64,000 nt of DNA from Enterobacteriaceae bacterium LSJC7 (GCA_000302695.1 AMFN01000002.1:497948-561947); one strand, 5' to 3'; counted from the first letter of the stretch, positions 29,951 through 42,304 are shown. The notes: generated from the sequence alone by a model not told the origin. A program made the numbers and translations.

Positions 29951-30904
29951 ATGAAAACAGAGACTCCCAGTGTAAAAATTGTCGCTATCTCTTCAGATGA
30001 AGCCGGACAGCGTATTGATAACTTTTTGCGTACTCAGCTTAAGGGCGTGCCCAAGAGTATGATTTACCGCATTTTGCGTAAGGGCGAAGTGCGCGTGAAT
30101 AAAAAACGCATCAAGCCGGAATATAAGCTCATGGCGGGTGATGAAGTGCGTATTCCGCCCGTGCGTGTGGCTGAACGTGAAGAGACGCCGGTTTCGCCGC
30201 ATTTGCAAAAAGTCTCAGCGCTCAACGATGCCATCATTTATGAAGATGAGCATATCCTGGTACTCAACAAGCCCTCTGGCACGGCAGTGCACGGCGGCAG
30301 CGGCCTGAGCTTTGGTGTGATAGAAGCACTGCGAGCGCTGCGCCCGGAGGCCCGTTTTCTGGAACTGGTACATCGCCTTGACCGCGATACCTCTGGTGTA
30401 CTTCTGGTGGCTAAAAAGCGCTCCGCGCTACGTTCGCTACATGAGCAGTTGCGTGAAAAGGGCATGCAAAAAGACTACCTGGCGCTGGTGCGTGGCCAGT
30501 GGCAGTCGCATGTCAAAGCGATACAGGCACCGCTTTTGAAAAACATTCTGCAAAGCGGTGAGCGCATTGTGCGCGTCAACAGTGAAGGCAAACCCTCAGA
30601 AACGCGCTTTAAGGTTGAAGAGCGTTATGCCTTCGCAACCCTGGTGCGCTGTAGCCCGGTAACCGGGCGTACTCACCAGATTCGCGTACATACCCAGCAT
30701 GCGGGCCACCCCATTGCTTTTGATGACCGTTACGGCGATCGCGATTTTGACAGCCAGTTAACCGGCACCGGCCTGAGCCGCCTGTTCCTGCATGCGGCAG
30801 CACTGCGCTTTACGCATCCTAAAACCGGCGAAGAGATGCGTGTAGAAGCGCCGCTGGATGACGAACTGCGCCACTGCCTGAAGGTGCTGCGCAGCAATAA
30901 ATAA
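29951..30904 (+). CDS. rluC: 23S rRNA pseudouridine synthase C
   Basis: Makes pseudouridine at positions 955, 2504 and 2580 of 23S rRNA. Seen: N-terminal S4 RNA-binding domain (RIDNFLRTQLKGVPKSMIYR, KGEVRVNKKRIKP) and catalytic HRLDRDTSGVLLVAK with the active Asp. ATG 29951 (MKTETPSVKIV) equals the E. coli start and gives 317 aa; an in-frame start at 29927 is not conserved. Divergent from rne. Confidence 0.95.
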   Translation: MKTETPSVKIVAISSDEAGQRIDNFLRTQLKGVPKSMIYRILRKGEVRVNKKRIKPEYKLMAGDEVRIPPVRVAEREETPVSPHLQKVSALNDAIIYEDEHILVLNKPSGTAVHGGSGLSFGVIEALRALRPEARFLELVHRLDRDTSGVLLVAKKRSALRSLHEQLREKGMQKDYLALVRGQWQSHVKAIQAPLLKNILQSGERIVRVNSEGKPSETRFKVEERYAFATLVRCSPVTGRTHQIRVHTQHAGHPIAFDDRYGDRDFDSQLTGTGLSRLFLHAAALRFTHPKTGEEMRVEAPLDDELRHCLKVLRSNK

Positions 30905-30919
30905 AAGCGCTACAGGGTG

Positions 30920-31501
30920 TTATTCCAGTGGATTACGCCCTTCATTTCGCAACATTTCACACAGCGCAATCAGCGGCAGACCGACCAGCGTATTGGGGTC
31001 GCGCCCGTCAAGGCGTTCAAACAACGCAATGCCCAGCCCTTCACTTTTAAAACTGCCTGCACACTGCAGCGGCTTTTCTTTTTGTACGTAATGACGAATC
31101 TCTTGCTCTGTCAGATGGCGAAAATGCACATCGAAAGGCTCGCACTGCGTTTGCAGTTCGCCGCTGTGGCTGTTGTAAAGCGCAAGACCGGTATAAAAAG
31201 AAATAATATTGCCGCGGGCCTGCATAAGCTGGGCCACCGCATTCTCTTCGGTGTGCGGCTTGCCGGTAATCTGCCCGTTCAGTACGCAAACCTGATCGGA
31301 GCCTATAATAAGGTGCGCAGGGTAGCGCTGTGCCAGCGCCTGCGCTTTAGCCGTTGCCAGGCGCATAACCAGCCTGCGCGCGCTTTCGCCCGGTAATGGC
31401 ATTTCATCGACGTCAGGGGCCGCAACAATAAAAGGCAGACCGAGCTTTGCCAGCAGGCTCTGGCGAAAGGGTGAAGTTGAGGCAAGGACGAGAGGAAGCA
31501 T
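30920..31501 (-). CDS. yceF: Maf-like 7-methyl-GTP pyrophosphatase
   Basis: Nucleotide pyrophosphatase of the Maf/YhdE family; the YceF branch hydrolyses m7GTP. Seen: N-terminal [14 protein letters not shown], the IIGSDQVC and [20 protein letters not shown] motifs. ATG 31501 gives 193 aa. It is convergent with rluC (15 bases between stops) and divergent from yceD, as in E. coli. Confidence 0.93.
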   Translation of the reverse strand: MLPLVLASTSPFRQSLLAKLGLPFIVAAPDVDEMPLPGESARRLVMRLATAKAQALAQRYPAHLIIGSDQVCVLNGQITGKPHTEENAVAQLMQARGNIISFYTGLALYNSHSGELQTQCEPFDVHFRHLTEQEIRHYVQKEKPLQCAGSFKSEGLGIALFERLDGRDPNTLVGLPLIALCEMLRNEGRNPLE

Positions 31502-31644
31502 AGTCAAAAGAGTCCGTTGTGAGGCGATAATATCGTCCTATAGTAAACGCCACATACGCTGCTGTGTGAATAAATGACAAACAGAAGATGGCGCTTGCCT
31601 TTTTCTTTGACTCTGTGTCGTTACGAAGTTAATATGCGCGCCCT

Positions 31645-32166
31645 ATGCAAAAGGTTAAATTACCCCTGACACTGGACCCGGTCCGCACCGCTCAAAAACG
31701 CCTTGATTATCTTGGCGTGTACCTGCCTGAGCAGGTTGAACGTGTCGCTGAGTCTGTTGTCAGCGTGGACAGTGATGTAGAATGCGCGCTGTCGTTCGCA
31801 ATCGACAACCAGCGTCTCGCGGTAATTACCGGTGAGGCGCGGGTGAGCGTAACGCTGATGTGTCAGCGCTGCGGTCAGCCGTTCTCGCACGATGTTCACG
31901 CAACGTATTGTTTTAGCCCGGTCGTCACTGACGAACAGGCCGAAGCACTGCCGGAAGCGTATGAGCCGATTCAGGTTAACGAGTTTGGCGAAATCGACCT
32001 GCTGGCAATGGTTGAGGATGAAATCATCCTTTCCCTGCCGGTAGTTCCGGTGCACGATTCTGAACACTGTGAAGTGTCCGACGCGGACATGGTCTTTGGT
32101 GAACTGCCCGATGAGGCACAAAAACCAAACCCATTTGCCGTATTAGCCAGTTTAAAGCGTAAGTAA
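31645..32166 (+). CDS. yceD: 23S rRNA accumulation protein YceD
   Basis: DUF177 protein of 173 aa that in E. coli is required for normal 23S rRNA accumulation; conserved next to rpmF across bacteria and plants. Seen: [20 protein letters not shown] start, a Cys pair (CQRCGQ) and the acidic [11 protein letters not shown] stretch. It opens the yceD-rpmF-plsX-fab operon, with rpmF 16 bases downstream. Confidence 0.94.
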   Translation: MQKVKLPLTLDPVRTAQKRLDYLGVYLPEQVERVAESVVSVDSDVECALSFAIDNQRLAVITGEARVSVTLMCQRCGQPFSHDVHATYCFSPVVTDEQAEALPEAYEPIQVNEFGEIDLLAMVEDEIILSLPVVPVHDSEHCEVSDADMVFGELPDEAQKPNPFAVLASLKRK

Positions 32167-32182
32167 TTGAGGAGTAAGGTCC

Positions 32183-32353
32183 ATGGCCGTACAACAGAAT
32201 AAACCAACCCGTTCCAAACGTGGCATGCGTCGTTCTCACGATGCGCTGACCACTTCCAGCCTGTCTGTAGACAAAGCGTCTGGTGAAACTCACCTGCGTC
32301 ACCATATCACTGCCGACGGTTTCTACCGCGGTCGCAAGGTCATCGCTAAGTAA
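32183..32353 (+). CDS. rpmF: 50S ribosomal protein L32
   Basis: Small basic ribosomal protein of 56 aa (E. coli 57). Sequence [20 protein letters not shown] matches E. coli exactly over the first 20 residues, and the end [17 protein letters not shown] is also conserved. One residue is missing in the LTTSSLSVD segment compared with E. coli. TTGAGGAGTAAGGT provides the ribosome site; plsX starts 12 bases after the stop. Confidence 0.97.
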   Translation: MAVQQNKPTRSKRGMRRSHDALTTSSLSVDKASGETHLRHHITADGFYRGRKVIAK

Positions 32354-32365
32354 TCTGGCGATATC

Positions 32366-33400
32366 TTGATACGTCTAACCCTTGCGTTAGATGCTATGGG
32401 CGGGGACTATGGCCCCGCCGTGACAGTGCCTGCTGCTTTGCAGGCACTGGACGCTAATTCCCATCTTCATCTTCTTCTTGTCGGCTCCCCCGACGCCATT
32501 ACGCCATTTCTTGCCAGAGCTGATTTTGAGCAGCGTTCGCGCCTGCAAATAATTCCTGCTGAATCGGTTGTTGCAAGTGATGCTCGTCCTGCGCAGGCTA
32601 TTCGCAATAGCCGCGGCACCTCCATGCGCATAGCGCTGGAGCTAGTAAAAGAAGGGCGGGCCGAAGCCTGCATCAGCGCAGGCAATACCGGCGCGCTGAT
32701 GGGGCTGGCAAAAATGCTGCTTAAGCCTATTGAAAATATTGAGCGTCCGGCGCTGGTGACCGTGCTGCCAAATCAGCAGCGCGGCAAAACCGTAGTGCTG
32801 GATCTTGGCGCGAACGTGGAGTGCGACAGCCGCATGCTTGCCCAGTTTGCCATTATGGGTTCTGTCATGGCCGAAGAAGTGCTCGGCATTGAACGCCCGC
32901 GCGTGGCGCTACTCAATATTGGCGAAGAAGAAACCAAAGGGCTCGACAGTATTCGCGATGCCGCTGTATTACTGAAAACGGTGCCTTCTGTGAACTATAT
33001 TGGTTATCTTGAAGCTAATGAGTTGTTGACGGGCAAGACGGACGTACTGGTGTGCGACGGTTTTGTCGGCAACGTCACGCTAAAGACGATGGAAGGGATG
33101 GTCAGAATGTTTCTCTCTGTTTTGAAAGGACAGGGAGAGAGCAAAAAAAGTGCCTGGTGGCTTATTTTGCTCAAGCGCTGGTTACAAAATAGACTGGCGC
33201 GGCGATTCAGTCACCTGAACCCCGACCAGTATAACGGCGCCTGTCTGTTAGGATTACGCGGCACCGTGATCAAGAGTCACGGTGCGGCCAATCAGCGAGC
33301 ATTTGCGGTCGCGATTGAACAGGCAGTGCAGGCGGTGCAACGGCAGGTTCCACAGCGGATAGCCGCGCGCCTGGAATCTGTATTACCCAAAAGTGACTGA
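32366..33400 (+). CDS. plsX: Phosphate acyltransferase PlsX
   Basis: Peripheral membrane enzyme that converts acyl-ACP to acyl-phosphate in phospholipid synthesis. The conserved N-terminus ([15 protein letters not shown]) requires the TTG start at 32366, the codon also used in E. coli. Length is 344 aa, about a dozen residues shorter at the C-terminus than the E. coli K-12 protein (ending LPKSD). Other blocks: [42 protein letters not shown]. Confidence 0.94.
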   Translation: MIRLTLALDAMGGDYGPAVTVPAALQALDANSHLHLLLVGSPDAITPFLARADFEQRSRLQIIPAESVVASDARPAQAIRNSRGTSMRIALELVKEGRAEACISAGNTGALMGLAKMLLKPIENIERPALVTVLPNQQRGKTVVLDLGANVECDSRMLAQFAIMGSVMAEEVLGIERPRVALLNIGEEETKGLDSIRDAAVLLKTVPSVNYIGYLEANELLTGKTDVLVCDGFVGNVTLKTMEGMVRMFLSVLKGQGESKKSAWWLILLKRWLQNRLARRFSHLNPDQYNGACLLGLRGTVIKSHGAANQRAFAVAIEQAVQAVQRQVPQRIAARLESVLPKSD

Positions 33401-33406
33401 GCGTAC

Positions 33407-34360
33407 ATGTATACAAAGATTATAGGTACGGGCAGCTGGCTGCCCGAGCGCGTAAGGACTAACGCGGATCTCGAAAAAATGGTCGAGACCACTGATGAGT
33501 GGATAGTGACGCGCACCGGGATTCGTGAACGTCGTATTGCTGGTCCTGATGAAACGGTCGCGACAATGGGCTACCAGGCAAGCCTCAGGGCGCTGGAAAT
33601 GGCTGGCGTTGCGAAAGATGAGATCGATCTTATTATTGTTGCCACCACATCAGCCACTCACGCTTTCCCTAGCGCGGCCTGTCAGGTTCAGGCAATGCTG
33701 GGTATTAAAGGCTGCCCGGCGTTCGACGTTGCCGCAGCCTGCGCGGGCTTTACCTATGCGCTGAGCATTGCCGATCAGTATGTGAAAAATGGTGCGGCGA
33801 AGCGTGCGCTGGTGATCGGTGCTGACGTGCTGGCGCGTACGCTCGACCCTGAAGACAGGGGCACGATTATTCTGTTTGGCGACGGCGCTGGCGCTGTGGT
33901 GCTGGGCGCATCGGAAGAGCCAGGCATTATCTCAACCCATATTCATGCTGACGGTAGCTATGGCGCGCTGTTAACGCTGCCTAATCTGGACCGGGTTAAT
34001 CCGGACAGCCCGGCTTATCTGACGATGGCGGGCAATGAAGTTTTCAAAGTGGCTGTGACCGAACTTGCTCACATTGTTGACGAGACGCTGGCGGCCAATA
34101 ATCTCGATCGTTCGGCACTCGACTGGCTGGTGCCGCATCAGGCGAATTTACGCATCATCAGCGCGACGGCCAAAAAGCTCGGTATGTCCATGGATAACGT
34201 GGTCGTCACGCTTGACCGCCACGGCAATACCTCGGCGGCTTCTGTCCCGGCAGCGCTGGATGAAGCAGTGCGCGATGGGCGTATTCAGAAAGGCCAACTG
34301 GTGCTGCTCGAAGCCTTCGGCGGCGGCTTTACCTGGGGTTCTGCGCTGGTTCGTTTTTAA
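33407..34360 (+). CDS. fabH: Beta-ketoacyl-ACP synthase III
   Basis: Initiates fatty acid synthesis by condensing acetyl-CoA with malonyl-ACP; 317 aa as in E. coli. Seen: catalytic triad Cys in AAACAGF, His in LVPHQANLR and Asn in HGNTSAAS. Six bases separate it from plsX, and fabD follows after 17 bases, so it is part of the fab operon. Confidence 0.96.
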   Translation: MYTKIIGTGSWLPERVRTNADLEKMVETTDEWIVTRTGIRERRIAGPDETVATMGYQASLRALEMAGVAKDEIDLIIVATTSATHAFPSAACQVQAMLGIKGCPAFDVAAACAGFTYALSIADQYVKNGAAKRALVIGADVLARTLDPEDRGTIILFGDGAGAVVLGASEEPGIISTHIHADGSYGALLTLPNLDRVNPDSPAYLTMAGNEVFKVAVTELAHIVDETLAANNLDRSALDWLVPHQANLRIISATAKKLGMSMDNVVVTLDRHGNTSAASVPAALDEAVRDGRIQKGQLVLLEAFGGGFTWGSALVRF

Positions 34361-34377
34361 AAAAAAGGGTGACTCAA

Positions 34378-35307
34378 ATGTCGAAATTTGCGTTTGTCTT
34401 TCCGGGGCAGGGTTCTCAGGCTGTCGGCATGCTGGCCGATATGGCCGCTGCATATCCGATTATCGAAGAAACTTTCCGTGAAGCATCTGCGGCGCTGGGA
34501 TATGACCTGTGGGCGCTGACCCAGCAGGGACCGGCTGAAGAGCTGAATAAAACCTGGCAGACGCAGCCTGCGTTGCTGACAGCCTCTGTTGCGCTGTGGC
34601 GCGCATGGCAGCAGCAGGGCGGTAAAGTGCCTGCGCTGATGGCTGGCCACAGCCTGGGTGAATATTCAGCGCTGGTGTGCGCGGGTGTGCTCGATTTTAC
34701 CGATGCGGTAAAACTGGTTGAACTGCGCGGCAAGCTGATGCAGGACGCGGTGCCAGAAGGCACAGGCGCGATGTCAGCCATTATCGGTCTTGATGATGCC
34801 GCGATTACCAAAGCCTGCGAAGACGCCGCCGAAGGGCAGGTTGTCTCGCCGGTAAATTATAACTCTCCGGGGCAAGTGGTAATTGCGGGTCATAAAGACG
34901 CGGTTGAACGCGCGGGTGCTGCCTGTAAAGCGGCGGGTGCCAAGCGTGCATTGCCGCTGCCGGTGAGTGTGCCTTCCCACTGTGCGCTGATGAAGCCCGC
35001 AGCAGACAAGCTTGCCATTGAAATGGAAAAGCTGACCTTTAATACCCCGCAAATCCCTGTCGTGAATAATGTTGACGTTAAATGTGAAATTGACGCTGCG
35101 GCTATCCGTGATGCGCTGGTACGCCAGCTTTATAGCCCGGTGCAGTGGACGAAGAGCGTCGAGTTTATGGCGTCAACGGGTATCGAACATCTCTATGAAG
35201 TTGGGCCGGGTAAAGTACTGACTGGGCTGACGAAACGTATTGTTGACACCCTGACGGCTTCTGCGCTCAACGAGCCGGCGGCTATGTCAGCGGCGATTGA
35301 GCAATAA
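34378..35307 (+). CDS. fabD: Malonyl-CoA:ACP transacylase
   Basis: Transfers malonyl groups to ACP to feed chain elongation; 309 aa. Seen: N-terminal FVFPGQGSQ, active Ser in GHSLGEYSAL, and His in SVPSHCALM. ATG 34378 follows AAAAGGGTGA. Tightly packed between fabH and fabG (13 bases). Confidence 0.96.
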   Translation: MSKFAFVFPGQGSQAVGMLADMAAAYPIIEETFREASAALGYDLWALTQQGPAEELNKTWQTQPALLTASVALWRAWQQQGGKVPALMAGHSLGEYSALVCAGVLDFTDAVKLVELRGKLMQDAVPEGTGAMSAIIGLDDAAITKACEDAAEGQVVSPVNYNSPGQVVIAGHKDAVERAGAACKAAGAKRALPLPVSVPSHCALMKPAADKLAIEMEKLTFNTPQIPVVNNVDVKCEIDAAAIRDALVRQLYSPVQWTKSVEFMASTGIEHLYEVGPGKVLTGLTKRIVDTLTASALNEPAAMSAAIEQ

Positions 35308-35320
35308 CACGAGGAAAACC

Positions 35321-36055
35321 ATGAGCTTTGAAGGAAAAATTGCGCTGGTGACCGGCGCAAGCCGCGGGATCGGGCGTGCTATCGCTGAAATGCTGGCATC
35401 ACGCGGCGCGAAAGTTGTCGGTACGGCCACCAGCGAAAGCGGTGCGCAGGCCATCAGTGACTATCTTGGTGCTAACGGCAAAGGCCTGATGCTGAACGTG
35501 ACTGATGCCGCATCGGTAGAATCCGTGCTGGAGAACATTCGCGCAGAGTTTGGTGAGGTAGATATTCTGGTTAATAACGCCGGTATCACCCGCGATAACC
35601 TGCTGATGCGCATGAAAGATGACGAGTGGAACGACATTATTGACACTAATCTGTCGTCGGTATTCCGTCTGTCAAAAGCGGTAATGCGCGCTATGATGAA
35701 AAAGCGTCACGGTCGTATTATCACCATTGGTTCTGTTGTGGGGACGATGGGCAATGCTGGTCAGGCCAACTACGCTGCGGCGAAGGCGGGACTGATTGGT
35801 TTCAGTAAGTCGCTGGCGCGGGAAGTTGCTTCGCGCGGCATTACTGTCAACGTTGTGGCTCCGGGCTTTATTGAAACGGACATGACGCGCGCGCTGTCAG
35901 ACGACCAGCGGGCAGGCATTCTGGCGCAGGTTCCGGCGGGTCGCCTCGGTGACGCAAAGGAAATCGCCAATGCAGTAGCATTCCTGGCTTCTGATGAAGC
36001 CGGTTACATTACTGGTGAAACGCTGCACGTTAACGGCGGGATGTACATGGTTTAA
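35321..36055 (+). CDS. fabG: 3-oxoacyl-ACP reductase
   Basis: NADPH-dependent short-chain dehydrogenase catalysing the first reduction of each elongation cycle; 244 aa. Seen: cofactor motif TGASRGIG, NNAG, catalytic Ser in TIGSVVG and YAAAK pair. ATG 35321 is preceded by GAGGAAA. The E. coli length and order are preserved. Confidence 0.97.
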   Translation: MSFEGKIALVTGASRGIGRAIAEMLASRGAKVVGTATSESGAQAISDYLGANGKGLMLNVTDAASVESVLENIRAEFGEVDILVNNAGITRDNLLMRMKDDEWNDIIDTNLSSVFRLSKAVMRAMMKKRHGRIITIGSVVGTMGNAGQANYAAAKAGLIGFSKSLAREVASRGITVNVVAPGFIETDMTRALSDDQRAGILAQVPAGRLGDAKEIANAVAFLASDEAGYITGETLHVNGGMYMV

Positions 36056-36132
36056 CCACGAAAAATTAATTTGCGTTATTTGGGCAATAGCCCGCAAAAT
36101 AGCGTAAAATCGTGGTTTGGACTGCCGGTTTT

Positions 36133-36161
36133 TTGTTGCAACTTTTTCAACATTTTATACA
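36133..36161 (+). promoter_or_regulatory. acpP promoter
   Basis: TTGTTG (36133-36138) and TATACA (36156-36161) are separated by 17 bases, 48 bases before the acpP start, in the position of the strong acpP promoter of E. coli. Confidence 0.65.
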
Positions 36162-36208
36162 CTACGAAAACCATCGCGAAAGCGAGTTTTGATAGGAAAT
36201 TTAAGAGT

Positions 36209-36445
36209 ATGAGCACTATCGAAGAACGCGTTAAGAAAATCATTGGCGAACAGCTGGGCGTTAAGCAGGAAGAAGTTGTTAATACCGCTTCTTTCGTTGA
36301 AGATCTGGGCGCTGATTCTCTTGACACCGTTGAGCTGGTAATGGCTCTGGAAGAAGAGTTTGATACCGAGATTCCGGACGAAGAAGCAGAGAAAATCACC
36401 ACCGTTCAGGCTGCCATTGATTACATCAACGGTCACCAGGCGTAA
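36209..36445 (+). CDS. acpP: Acyl carrier protein
   Basis: Acidic 78-aa carrier of fatty acyl chains, essentially identical to E. coli AcpP. The phosphopantetheine site is Ser37 counting the initiator Met (Ser36 in the mature protein), in [10 protein letters not shown]. It has its own promoter upstream and a terminator downstream, which fits its high expression compared with neighbours. Confidence 0.98.
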   Translation: MSTIEERVKKIIGEQLGVKQEEVVNTASFVEDLGADSLDTVELVMALEEEFDTEIPDEEAEKITTVQAAIDYINGHQA

Positions 36446-36456
36446 GTGAACATCTC

Positions 36457-36486
36457 CAGGCGGTCACTCGACCGCCTGAGTTTTTT
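36457..36486 (+). terminator. acpP terminator
   Basis: CAGGCGGTC (36457-36465) and GACCGCCTG (36470-36478) form a 9-bp stem followed by AG and six T residues. Confidence 0.88.
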
Positions 36487-36511
36487 CATGATATATCCCC
36501 ACTCGTATTAA

Positions 36512-37780
<1,269 letters not shown>

Positions 37781-37792
37781 TGACCGCCTCAG

Positions 37793-37818
37793 ACGGGCCC
37801 GCATCGCGGGCCCGTTTT
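37793..37818 (+). terminator. fabF terminator
   Basis: ACGGGCCCGC (37793-37802) and GCGGGCCCGT (37806-37815) form a 10-bp stem with an ATC loop and following T residues, 12 bases after the fabF stop. Confidence 0.85.
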
Positions 37819-37890
37819 GCATCATTCTCCCGCTTGCTCTGCCTTTCTCTCCCTGCGACACTGTTTCCCTCACAATCAACAGGAGCATGT

Positions 37891-38688
37891 ATGTGGCTCA
37901 TTAACGGCGCTGAACAGACGGCTCTGGCGGCGGACGATCGTGCCATACAGTTTGGCGATGGGTGTTTTACCACCGCGCGGGTGGTGGATGGCGCGGTGCG
38001 CTTTATTGACGACCATCTCGACAGACTGGAGGAGGGTTGCGGGCGGCTGGGATTTACCGCCCCTTCGCGTGAACTGTTGCGCGCGGAATGTGAGCAGCTT
38101 GCGACAGGCAATGTCCGCGCAACGCTCAAAGTGATTATCAGCCGGGGTGCAGGCGGGCGCGGCTACGCGGCAACTGGCCTTTCTCCAACGCGTATGCTGC
38201 GTGTGAGCGCGTATCCTGCACATTATGATGAGCTACGCACTCGCGGTGCCGTGCTGGCGCTTTCTCCTGTCCCCCTGGCCCGCAATCCCTGGCTTGCGGG
38301 CATCAAACATCTCAATCGCCTTGAACAGGTCCTCATCCGGGCACAGCTTGAGCAGACAAACGCTGACGAGGCGCTGGTGCTTGACACCGCAGGGTGGCTT
38401 ACGGAATGCTGTGCGGCTAATTTATTCTGGCGTAAAGGGAATCAGGTTTTTACGCCAAAACTCGACAGCGCTGGCGTGGAGGGTACGATGCGCCGACATA
38501 TTCTGCGGTTGCTCGCGTCATCGCAGTGGCAAGCCCACGAAGTGCAGGCGCGGCTCGAGGTGTTGTTGCAGGCTGACGAGGTCATTATTTGCAATGCACT
38601 GATGCCAGTGGTGCCGGTGCGCCAGGTGCAGGAAAAGGGTTTTTCTTCGCGCGAGTTGTATCGCTTTTTAGCCTCAGGATGTGAGTAG
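37891..38688 (+). CDS. pabC: Aminodeoxychorismate lyase
   Basis: PLP enzyme of fold type IV that releases p-aminobenzoate and pyruvate in folate synthesis; 265 aa. Seen: [15 protein letters not shown], the PLP Lys in [13 protein letters not shown] and [14 protein letters not shown] 37891 after CAGGAGCATGT matches the E. coli start; the frame extends further upstream without homology. mltG begins 11 bases after the stop. Confidence 0.94.
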   Translation: MWLINGAEQTALAADDRAIQFGDGCFTTARVVDGAVRFIDDHLDRLEEGCGRLGFTAPSRELLRAECEQLATGNVRATLKVIISRGAGGRGYAATGLSPTRMLRVSAYPAHYDELRTRGAVLALSPVPLARNPWLAGIKHLNRLEQVLIRAQLEQTNADEALVLDTAGWLTECCAANLFWRKGNQVFTPKLDSAGVEGTMRRHILRLLASSQWQAHEVQARLEVLLQADEVIICNALMPVVPVRQVQEKGFSSRELYRFLASGCE

Positions 38689-38699
38689 ACCGAACTGTT

Positions 38700-39722
38700 A
38701 TGAAAAAAATCGCAGGCGTTATTTTGATTTTGCTGGTTGCGCTGGGGCTTGCCGCAGGCGCGGGAGTCTGGAAGATACGCCAGCTGGCGCACAGCCATCT
38801 GTTGATAAAAGAAGAGATTATTTTCACCCTCAAAGCGGGGACGGGCCGCGTGGTGCTGGGAAAACAGCTCTATGATGCAAAGGTGATTAACCGACCGCGG
38901 GTGTTTCAGTGGCTGCTGTATCTCAAGCCTGAGCTTGCAAAGGTTAAAGCCGGTACTTACCGTTTTACGCCACAAATGACCGTAAGTGAGATGCTGAAAC
39001 TGCTGGTCAGCGGTAAAGAAGCACAATTCCCGCTACGCCTGGTTGAAGGCCAGCGTTTGAGCGACTGGCTGAAGGTGATTCAGGCCTCGCCGTGGATTAA
39101 GCATACGCTCAAAGATAATGACTATGCGACGGTTGCTGCCGCGCTGGGCATTGAAAATGCGCAGCAGGTTGAAGGCTGGTTCTATCCAGATACCTGGCTT
39201 TACACCGCAGGCACCAGTGACGTAGCGCTGCTCAAGCGAGCGCATCAGCGCATGGTCAGTGCGCTCGATAACGTCTGGAAAGGGCGAATGGATGGCCTGC
39301 CGTATAAAGACAAGGCAGAACTGGTGATCATGGCCTCCATTATTGAAAAAGAAACCGCTGTGCCTGAAGAGCGTGACCGCGTGGCGTCGGTGTTTATCAA
39401 CCGTCTGCGTATTGGCATGCGTCTGCAAACTGACCCTACTGTGATTTATGGCATGGGGGAGAGCTATAATGGCAAGTTGACGCGTCGCGATCTGGAAACG
39501 CCAACGGCTTATAACACGTATGTCATCAGTGGGATGCCGCCGGGCGCAATTGCGATGCCAGGTGAAGCGTCGCTCAACGCGGCGGCACATCCGGCTAAAA
39601 CACCCTATCTCTATTTTGTGGCCGACGGTAAAGGCGGGCACACTTTTAATACTAATCTGCGCGATCACAATCAGTCGGTGCGCAGCTATCTGAACGTACT
39701 CAGGAACAAAGATGGGCAGTAA
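38700..39722 (+). CDS. mltG: Endolytic murein transglycosylase MltG
   Basis: Inner-membrane lytic transglycosylase that cuts nascent peptidoglycan and is thought to terminate glycan chains. 340 aa with an N-terminal membrane anchor ([20 protein letters not shown]), a LysM-like region, then the YceG catalytic domain with the Glu in [16 protein letters not shown]. The last 11 bases overlap tmk. Confidence 0.94.
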   Translation: MKKIAGVILILLVALGLAAGAGVWKIRQLAHSHLLIKEEIIFTLKAGTGRVVLGKQLYDAKVINRPRVFQWLLYLKPELAKVKAGTYRFTPQMTVSEMLKLLVSGKEAQFPLRLVEGQRLSDWLKVIQASPWIKHTLKDNDYATVAAALGIENAQQVEGWFYPDTWLYTAGTSDVALLKRAHQRMVSALDNVWKGRMDGLPYKDKAELVIMASIIEKETAVPEERDRVASVFINRLRIGMRLQTDPTVIYGMGESYNGKLTRRDLETPTAYNTYVISGMPPGAIAMPGEASLNAAAHPAKTPYLYFVADGKGGHTFNTNLRDHNQSVRSYLNVLRNKDGQ

Positions 39723-40350
39723 ATACATAGTTATCGAAGGGCTTGAAGGCGCTGGAAAAACCAGTGCGCGGGACGCAGTGGTGGAAACGCTGCGTGAACT
39801 GGGCGTTAGCGATCTGCTCTTTACTCGTGAGCCTGGCGGTACGCCGCTTGCCGAAAAGCTGCGCGCGCTGACGCTCGATCTTAAAGCCGTGGGTGACGAA
39901 GTTGTTACTGATAAGGCCGAAGTGCTGATGTTCTACGCTGCCCGTGTTCAGCTGGTGGAAACGGTGATCAAACCGGCGCTGGCACGCGGTGCGTGGGTGA
40001 TTGGCGACAGACACGATCTCTCAACCCAGGCTTATCAGGGCGGCGGGCGCGGCATCGACAGGCATTTACTGCAAACCCTGCGTGACGCCGTGCTGGGTGA
40101 CTTTGCGCCCGATCTCACGCTGTATCTGGACGTGACGCCAGAAATAGGGCTTGCGCGCGCGCGCGCGCGCGGTGAGCTGGACCGCATTGAACAGGAATCT
40201 CTGGATTTCTTTAACCGCACCCGTGCACGTTACCTTGAACTGGCTGACGCCTGCCCGCGTATTGTAGTGATTGACGCTACGCAGTCGTTCGAGGCGGTGC
40301 AGCAGGATATCCGTGACCTCGTCACGCGCTGGGTTAAGGAGCAGGACTGA
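39712..40350 (+). CDS. tmk: Thymidylate kinase
   Basis: Phosphorylates dTMP to dTDP for DNA synthesis; 212 aa. Seen: P-loop [14 protein letters not shown] in [16 protein letters not shown] and the LID segment [12 protein letters not shown]. The LID codons contain a run of nine to ten GC dinucleotides (about 40153-40171). Overlaps mltG by 11 bases and holB by one (TGATG). Confidence 0.96.
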   Translation: MGSKYIVIEGLEGAGKTSARDAVVETLRELGVSDLLFTREPGGTPLAEKLRALTLDLKAVGDEVVTDKAEVLMFYAARVQLVETVIKPALARGAWVIGDRHDLSTQAYQGGGRGIDRHLLQTLRDAVLGDFAPDLTLYLDVTPEIGLARARARGELDRIEQESLDFFNRTRARYLELADACPRIVVIDATQSFEAVQQDIRDLVTRWVKEQD

Positions 40351-41357
40351 TGCGCTGGTATCCCTGGCTGCGACCGGCGTTTGACCGGCTGATCGCCCGT
40401 TACCAGCAGGGGAAGGGGCATCATGCGCTACTGGTGCACGCACTGCCGGGGATGGGGGATGATGCGCTGATTTACGCATTGAGCCGCTGGCTTATGTGTA
40501 GCCAACCGGAAGGTACTAAAAGCTGTGGGCATTGCCATAGCTGCCAGCTGATGCAGGCAGGGACTCACCCGGATTACACCGTGCTGGAGCCAGAAAAGGG
40601 CAAAGTGACGCTGGGTATTGATGCGGTGCGTGATGTCAGTGAAAAGCTCTACGCACACTCGCGTATGGGGGGGGCCAAAGTGGTATGGCTACCTGATGCC
40701 GGGTTACTGACCGAGGCGGCGGCTAACGCGCTCCTGAAAACGCTCGAAGAGCCGCCTGCCAACAGTTGGTTTTTTCTCGGTTGCCGCGAGCCGCAGCGCC
40801 TGTTGGCCACGCTTCGCAGCCGCTGTTTCTATTTTCACCTCACGCCGCCCGATGAAAGCTTTGCCGTGGGCTGGCTTGCCCGCGAAACACAGGCCTCTGA
40901 AGACACCCTCTACGCCGCACTGCGCCTGAGTGCCGGCGCGCCTGCGGCAGCGCTTGAGCTCTTGTCCCCCGAGCACTGGAACGCTCGTCAGGCGTTGTGT
41001 GAAAAAATGCCTGCCGCCCTGGTCAATAAAGACTGGATATCGCTGTTAAGTGTGCTCAATCACGAGCCTGTCGATGAGCGTTTGCGCTGGCTGGCAACGC
41101 TGCTGCTTGATGCCATCAAGTGGCGTCAGGGCATCCGCAGTGGCCAGAGCAATGTCGATATGATGACACTGGTGGCGCAACTGGCCGATGCGCTGGCGCT
41201 AAAGGTGTTGCAGGCTATGGTGACGACGCTGTTTCGCTGCCGTGAACAGTTGATTTCCGTGCCAGGCCTTAACCGCGAACTGTTGTTAACGGAGCTGCTG
41301 TTGGGCTGGGAACATTATGCTCAGCCAGGCGTGCAGCTACCGACCCCTCATTTATAA
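40350..41357 (+). CDS. holB: DNA polymerase III delta prime subunit
   Basis: Subunit of the sliding-clamp loader; ATPase-fold protein that has lost the catalytic P-loop ([11 protein letters not shown] replaces GxxGxGKT). 335 aa. Seen: Zn-binding Cys cluster CGHCHSC and the [19 protein letters not shown] region. Translationally coupled to tmk through a 1-base overlap; ycfH starts 10 bases later. Confidence 0.95.
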   Translation: MRWYPWLRPAFDRLIARYQQGKGHHALLVHALPGMGDDALIYALSRWLMCSQPEGTKSCGHCHSCQLMQAGTHPDYTVLEPEKGKVTLGIDAVRDVSEKLYAHSRMGGAKVVWLPDAGLLTEAAANALLKTLEEPPANSWFFLGCREPQRLLATLRSRCFYFHLTPPDESFAVGWLARETQASEDTLYAALRLSAGAPAAALELLSPEHWNARQALCEKMPAALVNKDWISLLSVLNHEPVDERLRWLATLLLDAIKWRQGIRSGQSNVDMMTLVAQLADALALKVLQAMVTTLFRCREQLISVPGLNRELLLTELLLGWEHYAQPGVQLPTPHL

Positions 41358-41367
41358 GCGAGACGTT

Positions 41368-42162
41368 ATGTTTTTAGTCGACTCTCATTGCCATCTCGAT
41401 GGCCTGGATTATGAGAACCTGCACGCTGGTGTAGACGATGTGCTGGCGAAAGCCGCCGCACAGGACGTGAAATTTTGCCTGGCGGTTGCCACGACTCTGC
41501 CGGGCTATCGCAAAATGCGCGAGCTGATTGGCGAGCGCGAGAATGTGGCCTATTCCTGTGGTGTGCATCCGCTTAACCAGGATGAAGAGTATGACGTGGA
41601 AGAGTTGCGTCTGCTGGCGGCCGAGCCGGGTGTGGTCGCCATGGGGGAAACCGGGCTGGATTATTTTTATACCCCGGAAACAAAAGCACGCCAGCAGGAG
41701 TCTTTTCGCCACCATATTCGTATTGGCCGGGAGTTAAAAAAACCGGTCATTGTCCATACCCGCGACGCGCGTGAAGATACGTTAGCCATCCTGCGCGAAG
41801 AGCAGGTGACAGACTGCGGTGGGGTACTACACTGTTTCACTGAGGACAGAGAGACCGCAGGTAAATTGCTCGATCTGGGATTTTATATCTCCTTTTCCGG
41901 CATTGTGACGTTTCGCAATGCCGAACAGCTGCGTGAAGCGGCACGTTATGTGCCGCTGGACCGGTTACTGGTAGAAACCGACTCGCCGTATCTGGCACCT
42001 GTGCCACATCGCGGTAAAGAGAACCAGCCTGCGTATGTCAGGGATGTTGCGCAATACATGGCTGTGCTGAAAGGCGTATCTGTGGAAGCGCTGGCTGATA
42101 TCACCACACAAAACTTCGCCAGACTATTCCCCGTAGACCCGTCCCGCCTGCGCTGCGCCTGA
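41368..42162 (+). CDS. ycfH: TatD-family metallohydrolase YcfH
   Basis: Metal-dependent hydrolase of the TatD DNase family, 264 aa. Seen: [38 protein letters not shown] and [20 protein letters not shown], the metal-ligand motifs of the family. It ends the pabC-holB group and, as in E. coli, is followed by ptsG. Confidence 0.94.
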   Translation: MFLVDSHCHLDGLDYENLHAGVDDVLAKAAAQDVKFCLAVATTLPGYRKMRELIGERENVAYSCGVHPLNQDEEYDVEELRLLAAEPGVVAMGETGLDYFYTPETKARQQESFRHHIRIGRELKKPVIVHTRDAREDTLAILREEQVTDCGGVLHCFTEDRETAGKLLDLGFYISFSGIVTFRNAEQLREAARYVPLDRLLVETDSPYLAPVPHRGKENQPAYVRDVAQYMAVLKGVSVEALADITTQNFARLFPVDPSRLRCA

Positions 42163-42212
42163 CTTTGACGTTATTTTATTGCTCGTAATTAATAGGTAAA
42201 GCGAGTAAAGTT

Positions 42213-42245
42213 CACCGCCTGTAAAAGGGCGGTGTAACGCTTTTT
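42213..42245 (+). terminator. Terminator after ycfH
   Basis: CACCGCC (42213-42219) and GGCGGTG (42228-42234) form a 7-bp stem; a T run follows after TAACGC, so it is of moderate quality. Confidence 0.55.
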
Positions 42246-42304
42246 AGACACATCTGGAAACACGTAGTGTAAAATTGCGTCAACCTTTCAGATAAGGCTT
42301 GCTG

